The position numbers were made by a program, and so were the translations under genes. A model generated the notes under the pieces. The model searched no databases. It had not been told where the DNA came from and saw nothing but the letters and a program-made list of their open reading frames with translations. DNA of 64,000 nucleotides from Antilocapra americana (lineage: Eukaryota > Chordata > Mammalia > Artiodactyla > Antilocapridae): the NCBI GenBank assembly GCA_007570785.1, contig ML660201.1, forward strand, positions 39,116,588 through 39,180,587. Direction: 5' to 3'. Positions 12,899 through 23,100 of this stretch are shown here, one piece after another. Within the stretch, counting starts at the first letter, position 1, and the number at the start of each line of letters is the position of its first letter.

Positions 12899-14163
12899 GT
12901 TCCACAAACAAATGGGATCCAGTTAAATTGATATAAACAAAATTAAAAGACAATCTATGGAATAGGTGAACACATCTGCAAACAATGTGACTGACAAGGG
13001 CTTAATTTCCAAAATGTACAAACAGCTCATGCAGCTTAGTATCCAAAAAAGAAACAACCCAATCAAAAAGTGGGCAGAAGACCTAAATAGATGTTTTTTT
13101 GAAAGAAGACATACAGATGGCTAACACGCTTAGAGAAATGCAACTCAAAACTACAATGAGGTACCATCTCACACTGGTCAGAATGGACATCATCAAAAAT
13201 TCTAAAATAATACATTCTGGAGAAGGTGTGGGCTTCCCTGGTGGCTCAACTGGTAAAGAATTCGCCTATAATGTGGGAGACCTGGGTTTGATCCTGGTGT
13301 TGGGAAGATCCTCTGGAAAAGGAAATGGCAACCCACTCCAGTATTCTGCCCTGGAGAATTCCATGGACTGTATAGTTTATGGAGTCGACTGTACAGTCTA
13401 TGGGGAGGGTGTAGAGAAAAAGGCATCTTTCTACACTGTCAGTGGTAAAGTAAACTGGTGCAGCCAGTAGGCAGAACAGAATGGCGGTTCCTTAAAAAGC
13501 TAAAAATAGAATTACCATATGACTCAGTAATCACACTTTTGGGCATATAGCCAGAGAAATCTATAATTTTAAAAGATACATGTACCCCAGTATCTACAGC
13601 AGCATTACTTACAATAACCAAGACACATAAGCAACCTAAATGTCCTTTAGCAAATGAATGGATAAAGAGGATGGATACATATATATAATGGAATATTACT
13701 CAACCACGAAAAAGAATGAAATCATGTCATTTGCAGCAATATGGATGGACCTAGAGATATCATACTAAAGTAAATCAGACAAAGACAAATATATGACATC
13801 ACTTATATGGGGAGACAAAAAAATATTACAAATGAACTTACTTGGAAAACAGACTTACAGACATAGAAGACAGTTACCAAACAGAAAAGAGGGAGAGGGA
13901 GAAATTATGAGTATGGGATTAACTTTAACACATTATTATGAATGAAATATATAACCAGTAAGGGCGTGCCATATAGTACAAGGGACTGTATTCAGTATCT
14001 TTCAGTAACCAACAATGGAAAAGAATCTGAAAAAGAATATCTGTATCTATCTATACATAGAAAGATATACATATATATAAAATGGAATCACTTTGTTATA
14101 ACCTGAAATACAACACTGAAAATCAACTACACTTCAATTAAAACATTATATCAAGGCGGCAAA
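12899..14163 (+). mobile_element. L1 3' fragment split by a Bov-tA
   Basis: ORF2 3'-end reading (ACTGACAAGGGCTTAATTTC, AAGTGGGCAGAAGACCTAAA) resumes after a SINE at 13231-13403 with GAGAAAAAGGCATCTTTCTA and runs through ATGGAATATTACTCAACCAC to about 14160. The SINE sits inside the sequence GGAGAAGGTGTGGAGAAAA. Confidence 0.88.
13231..13403 (+). mobile_element. Bov-tA SINE inside L1
   Basis: GGCTTCCCTGGTGGCTCAAC, B-box-like GGTTTGATCCTGG, and body to CCATGGACTGTATAG. Imperfect target duplications (GAAGGTGTG / GAGGGTGTA) flank it. Confidence 0.9.
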
Positions 14164-14315
14164 AAATCAAGCAGAGAATAGTCAATAAACTTTACCAAAT
14201 AAAAAAAAAAGAGCGTCCAAACTCCAGAGTCCTTTCAAGAACGGCCGTGCCCTTGGGGCAGAGAATCCTGGAGGATCCAATCAACCTTTGTTTATTCACC
14301 TATCCACCAAGTACT

Positions 14316-15645
14316 TACTAATGTCAAGGAATGTTCAAACTACAGCACAGTTGCACTCATCTCACACGCTAGCAAAGTAATGCTCAAAATTCTCCAACCC
14401 AGGCTTCAACAACACGTGAACCATGAACTTCCAGATGTTCAAGCTGGTTTTAGAAAAGGCAGAGGAACCAGAGATCAAACTGCCAACATCCACTGGATCA
14501 TCAAACCACAAGAAAGTTCCAGAAAAACATCTACTTCTGCTTTATTGACTATGCCAAAGCCTTTCACTGTGTGGATCACAACAAACTGTGGAAAATTCTT
14601 CAAGAGATGGGAATACCAGACCACCTGACCTGCCTCCTGAGAAATCTGTATGTGGGTCAAGAAGCAACAGTTAGAACCGGACATGGAATAACAGACTGGT
14701 TTCAAGACCGGAAAGGAGTACATCAAGGCTGTATAGTGTCACTCAGCTTATTTAAACTTTATACAGAGTATATCATGCGAAATGGCGGGCTGGAGGAAGC
14801 ACAAGCTGGAATCAAGATTTCTGGGAGAAATGTCAATAACCTCACATACGCAGATGACACCACCCTTGTTGCAGAAAGAGAAGAACTAAAGAGCCTCTGG
14901 ATGAAAGTGAAAGAGGAGAGTGAAAGTGAAAGAGGAGAGTGAAAAAGTTGGCTTAAATCTCAACATTCAGAAAACTAAGATCATGGCATCCAGTCCCATC
15001 ACTTCATGGTAAATAAGTGGGGAAACAATGGAAACAGTGAGAGACTTTATTTGGGGGGGGCTTCAAAATCGCTGCTAATGGTGACTGCAGCCATGAAATT
15101 AAAAGACTTGCTCCATAGGAAAAAAGCTATGACCAACCAAGACAGCTTATTAAAAAGCAGAGACATTACTTGGCCAATAAAGGCCCATCTAGTCAAGGCT
15201 ATGGTTTTTCCAGTAGTCATGTATGGATGTGAGAGTTGGACTATAAAGAAAGCTGAGCACCGAACCACTGATGCTTTTGAAGTGTGGTGTTGGAGAAGAC
15301 TCTTGAGAGTCCCCTGGACTGCAGGAGATCCAACCAGTCCATCCTAAAGGAGATCAGTCCAGGGTGTTCATTGGAGGGACTGATGTTGATGCTGAAACTG
15401 CAATACTCTGGCCACCTGATGCGAAGAGCTGACTCATTGGAAAAGACCCTGGTGCTGGGAAAGATTGAAGGTGGGAGGAGAAGGGGACAACAGAGGATGA
15501 GATGGTTGGATGGGATCACTGACTCAATGGACATGAGTCTGAGCAAGCTCCGGGAGTTGGTGATGGACAGGGAAGCCTGGCATGCTGCAGTCCATGGGGT
15601 CAGAGAGAGTCCGACACGACTGAGAGAATGAACTGAACTGAAGGA
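14316..15645 (+). mobile_element. BovB (RTE-clade LINE) copy, 5'-truncated, with readable RT motif
   Basis: The reverse-transcriptase reading is spread over three frames: HVNHELPDVQAGFRKGRGTRDQ (14380 frame), then DHLTCLLRNLYVGQEATVRT...KGVHQGC...NNLTYADDTTLVAE (14571 frame), then the C-terminal domain CESWTIKKAEHR and [13 protein letters not shown]...[13 protein letters not shown]. The YADD catalytic motif is intact but frameshifts separate the parts, so the copy is dead. The 3' tail is the GAACT repeat typical of BovB. Known: BovB entered ruminants by horizontal transfer and shares its 3' end with Bov-A/Bov-tA SINEs. Confidence 0.95.
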
Positions 15646-15784
15646 CTTGCTGAGCACCCAGCCCTGAGTTGGGCCTGGCACTGCTTTCGGGACCAAGAGC
15701 AGAGCAGACACAGTCCTTGCTTTCAATGATACTTCAAACAAATACCAGTAATTAAAGAAAAAACAGCCACCACTCATACCGAGG

Positions 15785-16610
15785 GTGTGGTGTCTGTTTC
15801 CACCAAACATGAGGTTTCCCACCCCAGCAACAACCAATTCTCTGATTCCCCAACACTGGACATCCAAACGATTCAACTCCAATCACCTCTGGGAGTTAGT
15901 GCAGACCCTACAGGTATAGGGCTCAGTCCCAGGAGACTGCCCCTGCTTCCGACAACAAGTGCAAATGCCAGGGGGGGCACCAGGATTTCTGACCTAGCAG
16001 CTATATATAAATTCAGGGGTTCCCATGACCCCCTCCCAGGCGTTCAATAACCTGCCAGAATGGATGACTCACAGAATTTAGGAAACCATCTGAATTGCAT
16101 CTGTGGGTTTATTGTAAGGGACCCAGTTCAGGAACAGGCACTGTGGTGGAGGGGTAGGAGGCGGGGGATGCACGAGGCGGGGGTAGGACAAGATCCGGTG
16201 GGAGGCCACCCTCCACACCTCCATGTGTCCACCAGCTCACCAGAAGCACCCTAAAACCCACTGCTTTAGGGATTTTTACCAAGGCTTCATATTGCAGGTA
16301 TAAATGATTGTATCATGGACCACTGGTGACTTGTTCAGTCTCCAGCATCTCTCCTAGCCAGGAGGTTAGAGGTAGGGTAGGCGGGAAGGACTGCCAGCTC
16401 CAGCCCTAGCATTATCAAGGCTTGGTCTGTCTGGCGGCAACCCCCCCACCCAACCCAAAGCTGTGTGTAGGCCTCCAGCCAGGATAGGAGAGAGTCCTAT
16501 CACTCAGGAGATGACAAGGATTTTTAGGAGCTCTTAGGCAGGAATGGAGTGCAAAGGCTGAATCTATAGCTTTTATTATACCATGAGGTGCCAAAGCCTG
16601 GAGCTAAGAA
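15785..16610. repeat. LTR-like old mammalian repeat
   Basis: Segments such as GGATGACTCACAGAATTTAG, GGTTTATTGTAAGGGACCCA, AGGCTTCATATTGCAGGTAT, CTATCACTCAGGAGATGACA and GATTTTTAGGAGCTC recur, in my memory of mammalian genomes, as an ERVL/MaLR-type solitary LTR. I see no internal retroviral genes. The family is not determined. Confidence 0.5.
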
Positions 16611-17020
16611 AGCAAGTTGGGGGCTTCTAATCCAGACTAGAGTGTCTTCCCAAAAGAGTGTGACACTGTGGTGAGCCGAAAAGGCAGGAACCAGATGGGC
16701 AAAGCAGGAACACCCTGGGAACAGCAGTAGCATCAAGAGAGGGCAAGGAGACCTTAAGTTCATAAAAGTTATAAGCTCATGAGAAGTGGCTCTGAGTATC
16801 CAGCTAGGCATGCCTGCCCATTCCTAATGGGATCCTCTGTCCCCACAGCAGCTCCCCGACCCTAGCCTGGAAGCTCCCCAAGGGCAGGGCCCTAGTGTAG
16901 TTCTGTTCTCTGTGGTTTGGGCTTCCTGCTATGCCCAGCACTCAGATCACCATGGATTTTAAAAAAGTAAGTACTGACGAAACTGAATCAGTACATCCTG
17001 TACAAGCCAAGCCTTCACAC

Positions 17021-17200
17021 ATGCGTGCATGCAAAGTTGCTTCAGTCGTGTCCAACTCTTTGCGATCCCATGAACTTCAGCCCACCAGGCTCCTCGTTCT
17101 GTGCGATTGCCATGCCCTCCTCCAGGGATCAAACCCATGTGCTTACAACTTCTGCATTGGCAGGCAGGTTCCTTGCCCCTAGTGCCACCTGGGAAGCCCA
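17021..17200 (-). mobile_element. Bov-tA SINE, inverted
   Basis: AGTTGCTTCAGTCGTGTCCA through GCCCTCCTCCAGGGATCAAA to ACCTGGGAAGCCC. It lies 0.5 kb upstream of the candidate ACOX2 first exon. Decayed CHR-like sequence follows from 17228 to 17440. Confidence 0.88.
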
Positions 17201-17699
17201 ATACGGCACATGTTGCAGAACAACTAAGCCTGTGTCCCACAACTACTGAGGCCCAAGTACCCTAGAGCCTGTGCTCTGGAACAAGAGACGCCTCCGCAGT
17301 AAGAAGACCAGACACCACAGCTGGAGAGCGGCCCCCACCCCTCACAACTCGAGAAAGCCCATGAAGCAACGCCTCCAGGACTTGAACCCTGGTCTCTGAC
17401 TCCAGGTGGGACCTGTGGTGGTGTTTTTTTTAACAGGGTGGAACTGTGTGCATTTGACCAGGACCAGGTTCTGGGAGGCTGCCGGATGGGCAGCAAGAAG
17501 AAGGGGAAGACAGAGGCTCGGAGGCTGGCACTCTCTAAGGTGCTGCGCTGCGCTGGCCTGGTGCTAAGCTATCTGTCCCACTTCAAACCCTCTGAACCAT
17601 CCTCCAGACCAGGGCCAGGCCCAATACAGCCACACCCAGCAGAGGCGGCAGCGGACAGCTGGAAGCTGGGACTGGGAGCCTGCCAGGCAGCGCCTTCTG

Positions 17700-17809
17700 T
17701 CCTCTGTGGTCCAGCCCCTCCAGGGGAGGGGCCAGCCAAGCTGCGCTGAGAGGCCTGGGCCGCGGCTGGGGAGGTCAGGCCAGGCCTACCGTGCAGGCCT
17801 GGGACGGAG
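17700..17809 (+). other. ACOX2: Candidate untranslated first exon/promoter area of ACOX2
   Basis: A GC-rich stretch with a GGGGAGGGGCC box near 17725 ends in GACGGAG|GTGAGT, a strong splice donor at 17810. It is the best-looking donor in GC-rich sequence in the 2.5 kb upstream of the first coding exon, and ACOX2 in other mammals has a non-coding first exon. This is inference only: no transcript data, and the 5' edge is arbitrary. Confidence 0.3.
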
Positions 17810-17955
17810 GTGAGTCAGGGGCACCGGAGGGAGTGGGGCTGACTGTGCGCTCACCACCACCCCTACGGACTCTGAGTCCGTCCTTCCCCTGGCCGCCTGC
17901 ACCTAGACGCTCCCTGGGAGCCAAGCATGAGCGCCACGGCCGAGATTCTGGTTCT

Positions 17956-17980
17956 CTACTTAAAGTTAAACTTTAAGTAG
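17956..17980. repeat. Perfect 12-bp inverted repeat with 1-bp spacer
   Basis: CTACTTAAAGTT is followed by A and then its exact reverse complement AACTTTAAGTAG. The flanks TCT and TAGAGA extend the symmetry with a small bulge. It is AT-rich in an otherwise GC-rich stretch about 150 bp past the candidate ACOX2 first exon. Confidence 0.9.
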
Positions 17981-18975
17981 GTAGAGACAGCAGTAAACAA
18001 AAACAACAAAACAGTAAATGAGGAAATTACCTTATATATCACGATAAGGGAAGAAGAAGAGGAAAACCACAGCAGGGTGAGGGGGGCTGGGAAGGCTGGA
18101 GGAAGGGGTGTGGGGCTTTAAAGGCGGCAGTCAGGTGGGCCTCTCTGACAAGGTGGCTCAAGGACTTGCACAGGGAGGCAGGGAGCGGTGAGGACATCGG
18201 GAAAGAATGTACTGGGCGGAGGATACAGCCCTGGCCTCTGGAGGGGCGAGGGGGCGAGGCCGGGTGTATCTGAGCACATCGAGCAGCAGTTAGAGCACAG
18301 GGAGGAAGTGGCAGAGGGGACAGGGCCAGGCCATGAGGCCTTGCGGGGATCCAGGCGGCAGATGACGGGGGTTCTTTGAAGGTTTCGGCCCTGTGTCTGC
18401 AACCCGCGGCACTCCCCACCCCCACCCCACTCGGGTATTGGTTTGTCAGTCCATGCGTGAACCCCATTTGCCACAGGTGGCTGTGTGACCTTACACAGTC
18501 TCCTCTCTTCCGGAGGCACCTGCCTTCTCTAAACAGTGATAATAACATTAGAGTCTCTGCAGGGTTGCGAAGAAGAGTGGGAATCAACACAGAGGCACCT
18601 GCAGGAAACCTTTACATATGCATCCTGTGAGATAGGCTCTGGGGACCCCAGAAAAGCAGCGCTGGCCGCCCAGGCACTCACACTTTGGGAGAGGGACATT
18701 TGAATAAATAAGGACTCCTTCCTTATTGCCGACTCTAATAGCAGCGGGAGGTGCAGTGGGGGGCGGGGCACCAAAAGGGTGCCCGGTTCTCCCAGGGAGG
18801 TGAAGGGGGTGGCCCTGGAGGCTGGGGCTCACTAGGAATATTGGGGGAAAGAGCAGGGGGGCAAAGGGCAAGAGGGGAGAGGGCGGAGGTGTGGATACGG
18901 GGCAAGGAGCATGTGGCTGAGAGGTGGTGAGATGGCAGAGAGCACGGACTCCAGTTCATAAACAGTGAGCACCCC

Positions 18976-19198
18976 GAACCAGACTGCCAGCAGGAGAGGC
19001 AAGCAGGGGGCGCGGTGTCAGAGCTCACCCTGGTGGGGGGAGGACGGGTGGAACCAGACTGCCAGCAGGAGAGGCAAGCAGCGGACTCGGTGTCAGAGCT
19101 CACCCTGGCTGGGGAGGACGGGCGGAACCAAACTGCCAGCAGGAGAGGCAAGCAGGGGACTCGGTGTCAGAGCTCACCCTGGTTGGGGAGGATGGGCG
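18976..19198. repeat. 74-bp tandem repeat, three copies
   Basis: Each unit starts GAACCAGACTGCCAGCAGGA, contains GGTGTCAGAGCTCACCCTGG and ends in GGGGAGGACGGGCG. The copies differ by a few bases. It lies 0.9 kb upstream of the first ACOX2 coding exon. Confidence 0.95.
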
Positions 19199-20062
19199 AG
19201 AGGCTGAGGCCACGTGCGAGGGGCGGTCGGAACCAGTGGGGCCTGGAGACTCAGCCTGGGGGCTGTCCTGCTGTGAGGGAACAGGGGCTCCAAGAGGCCG
19301 AGGGGGCGCTGTGAAGGATGCAGGGTCCACCATGGCTGTGGGGGACACCCGGGTTTGGGGGCAACACGTCACAGACAAGAGGCAAGCTTCCTCCCTCAGC
19401 TCCACAGTACCCCTCCAGGCTCACAGGAAGGGGCTAGCTGAGCCTGGGACCTAGGGGAGCTGGTGAATGGGTCACAGGTGCCGCCGGTGGGACCGTGCCC
19501 CCTCCCCGGGTGCGGCTGTAGCATCAACAGAGCGTGTGCTCTGTGGCCGGGACACCACCCGGCTCCTGGTCAGCTCCAGCACTGTGGCTGGAGGCCACAC
19601 ACCTCGCCTCCCTAAGGTGAATTTGCTTCATGCATGACCTTCCCTGATGTTTTCTGAGGAGCCCCCGCCCCGCAGACAATGCTTAGAACACTAGCCGCAA
19701 TGGCGCACCACCAGCTGTGTCCTCAGACCCTGTCAAAACCTTGGCTAGGACGTAGCTGACTGCGGCAGGGTCCTGAGTGGCTACCGCAGGCCGGCCTGGA
19801 CAGAGCCCGGCACACCACCCAGGGCCCCAGGGAGAGTGTGCGGAGGAGGGGCCCGGGAGCGCTGAAAGGAGCCTGCTCTCCTCCCAAGCAGGCTGGGCTG
19901 ACACTCGGGCCCCGAGCAGCTCCTGCCGCAGAGGCTCTCAGCACAGCCCAGGCTCAGAGCAGCCAGGCTGGAAGCATCTCTTCTCAGACGCCAGGCAGAC
20001 CCGGGCGACGGGGCAGTCCCGCGTGCCGCCGAGTGTCAGTGGGGGACACCTGGGGCAGCAGC

Positions 20063-20171
20063 ATGCACCCTGACATAGAGAGCGAGAGGCACTCGCGGTC
20101 CTTCAACGTGGAGGAACTCACCAACATCCTCGACGGAGGCGCCCAGAACACTGCCCTCCGGAGGAAAGTGG
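20063..20171 (+). CDS. ACOX2: ACOX2 first coding exon (residues 1-36)
   Basis: This exon starts at MHPDIESER and ends with RRKV plus one base, before a GGTAAGAG donor. I chose the ATG at 20063 because it is the first in-frame methionine in the homologous part of the protein and has A at -3. Upstream in-frame codons still resemble the human N-terminus (GSP...RVSVGDTW), but the position of the human ATG reads CGG in this frame. The exon probably begins near 19988, after a TCTTCTCAG acceptor-like site. The frame stays open upstream to an ATG at 19838, so a longer N-terminus would exist if transcription began there. The next intron carries a Bov-tA about 90 bp downstream. Confidence 0.9.
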
Positions 20172-23100
20172 GTAAGAGCAGGCTGGGGAACAAAGCTGGG
20201 CTCTGTGCCCACGTGCGTGTCTTGGAAGGAGAGTCCCGTCATAGCCGTCCCATCTTCAAATGGGCTTCCCAGGTGGCCGAGTGGTAAAGAACGCGCCTGC
20301 CAGTGCGGGAGATGTGGGGGACGCGGGTTCGACCCCTGGGTTGGGAAGATCCCCTGGAGGAGGGCATGGCAACCCACTTCAGCATTCTTGCCTGGAGAAT
20401 CCCCATGGACAGAGGAGCCTGGTGGGCTGCAGTCCATGGGGTCGCAGAGAGTCAGACACTCTGAAGCGGACTGAAGCGACTTAGCACACGGTATACAACC
20501 TTCAAATAACAAATTTTGCTCTTAAAATGCCGCTATTAGAGATTTGTCCCTTTGGACTACGTAGGAAGCTTTACCACGTCAGTATTCCCTGAGGTCCTTA
20601 TCTCCCACGGCATAGCTTCACAGCCTTGGGCGAGTCACTTCCCCAGCTCAGGACCTCACTGATGCAGACCTCACTGCATCTGTACACTGACAGTGGGGTC
20701 CGACTTCCTTCCCACACTCGTGAGGCAAGTGCATGGGAAGATGTGAAGGTGCCAGGAACTTCACCCAGGACGCTAAGCTCTCTGTTCTTTGCTCCTCTCA
20801 CAGAAAGCATCATCCACAGTGAACCAGAGCTTAGCCTGAAGGATAATTATTTCATGACCCAGAATGAACGTTACGAAGCCGCTGTTAAGAAGAAATTCCA
20901 CATCCTCATGCTAGCACAGCGCCTGGGCTGGTCCGAAGGCAGCCGTGAATTACAATACGCTTCCAGGTGCTCACTCCCAGGGCACCCCCACCAGAGATGA
21001 ATTCACCTGGGATCCCCCAGAAAACCCAGCCCATGAGCTATGTTCCCTAGCAGGGATACTGGTTGCTGATGCTGTTGAGTCACTAGTCATGTCTGACCCT
21101 TTGCGACCCTGTGGACTGCAGCACGCCAGGCTCCCCTGTCCTTCACCATCTCCCGGAGTTTGCTCAAACTCATATCCATTGAGTCAGTGATGCCATCCAA
21201 CCATCTCATGCTCTGTCACCCTCTTCTCCTCCTGCTCTCAAACTTTCCCAGCATCAGGGTGTTTTCCAGTGAGGCGGCTCTTGTACCAAAGGTACTGCCT
21301 TCCTGCGAAACTAGGGTCAGCTACCCCTTCTCTCCTGTCCCCTGCCAGCCTGAGGGTACTGGGGCCCCAGTCTCCACTGGGCTGTTCAACTACTGTGTCT
21401 CTCCCCTACAGAAGTGTTTCTGGAGATCTAGGCTTCGGGATACACCACATCTTCCAGAAAACCATCAGGAGCCTGGGCTCACAGGAGCAGATTGCAAAGT
21501 GGGACCCACTCTGTAGCAAGTTCCAGATCCTGGGGACATACGCCCAGACGGAAATGGGGCACGGTGAGCAGGGGCTGCTGTGTGCAGCATACAGGCAGGG
21601 TGCCCTGCTCAGTTCCGGAGGGCCCCTTTCCATCGCAGTAGTCACAGGCTGATATACTACCAAGATGCCACAGCAGGCGGTAGTGTAAAGGTCCTAAGGA
21701 AGGGGTGAATTTTTCCTAATTTACAGGAACATATTGTATGAGCTGGTGGTGGCACAAGCCCTTCCTCCTAGAAACGTCAGCCACCCCCCCCCCCGATTGT
21801 GGGCTGGCCTTGTGTCCCCCGCAGAGCCCACCAGCGAAGGGAGAGGCACGCTGGTGAACACACTGGAGTGGGGGTGTACCCCCGCCCAGACGCTGCTACC
21901 CGGCAGACTGCCACCCTGGGCCAACGTCTAACTACCTGCCTTGATTCCCAGGGACGTATCTTCAGGGCCTGGAGACTGAAGCCACCTACGATGCAGCCAC
22001 CCAGGAGTTTGTGGTGCACAGCCCCACGATGACGGCCATCAAATGGTGGCCTGGGGACCGTGAGTACCCCCTTCATCCCCTGAGGACAGCAAAGCTGGAC
22101 AGCAGAATAGCACTGACGTGATGTCCAGCAGACCTCAGACAGAGTCACTGTTCTAGGCTGATGACGTTGGGCCAGTCCCTTCCCAGAGCCCCAGGTTCCT
22201 GCGTGGTAGAACAGTTGGGATATGAAAAATGTCATTGCTGACTGGCTAAGAAGCCACTGGAGCCACTTTGAAATAGCTGAGGAAACTGACCCCAACCTTG
22301 GGATGGAGGTCCAGACCTCCCTCACGTGCACACTGCCACCCTACACACACTTGGCCTAGGCCCAGGTACTCACCGTTTCTGTCTTCCGAGTTAATGATTA
22401 AGCTTGCCACCTGCCAGCACACAGGGCACACACCGAGTCAGTGAGAAAAATGCGCCTCCCTTCTCCTGCTTCAGGCACCCAGTGTCCATCAGGCCACTGG
22501 TGCCACATCACCCGTGCGGGCAGCGGGCAGAGGCTGTACCCCACCCGATGCCTCCCACAGTCTGGGCGGTTTGCCGAATCCCAAGGAGTAGGGTTCCACC
22601 AGGGCCCACTTCCTCTGATTTGAGAATACGTCTTTGGAAAAAGGCTTCCCTCATAGCTCAGTTGATAAAGAATCCGCCTGCAATGCGGGAGACCTGGGTT
22701 CAATCCCTGGGTTGGGAAGATCCTCTGGAGAAGGGAAAGGCTACCCACTCCAGTATTCTGGCCTGGAACACTGCATAGTCCATGGGGTCGCAAAGAGCCG
22801 GACACAACTAAGCGACTTTCACTTGTCTTTGGAAAAAAAAGAGAACATATATGAGCAGTCCAACTAAAGCAGAGAGAGAGAGAGAGAGAGAGAAGCAGAG
22901 AGGGGGAAAGATTGAGAGGAGAGGTCAGTGGAGAGAGAGAGGGGCCAGAGAAAAAAAGAGAGCAGCGACCACTGACAAAACTGCAGCGACGAAGGAACCC
23001 TGAAATCAGGCAGGGTTCAAGTCCGAGCTCTGCCCCCTTCAGGTCAGTGCCCTTGGGCACAGCCCTCTATTCTCTGAGCCTCAGTTTCCTTTTCTGGAAA

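Noticed and set aside
15241..15882. A 213-codon antisense frame
   Set aside because: It is the reverse strand of the BovB copy.
1..17000. Possible 3' end of FAM107A
   Set aside because: It is the expected neighbour from human synteny, but I could not find any recognisable FAM107A coding or 3' exon in the left part of the window.
22643..22720. tRNA-like A and B boxes in the many SINEs
   Set aside because: They are the tRNA-derived heads of Bov-tA and CHR-type SINEs; none has a complete cloverleaf in a gene-like context.
22398..23060. A 220-codon antisense frame in an ACOX2 intron
   Set aside because: It overlaps an inverted reading of the Bov-tA at 22643-22824 and the AG-rich repeat; chance frame.
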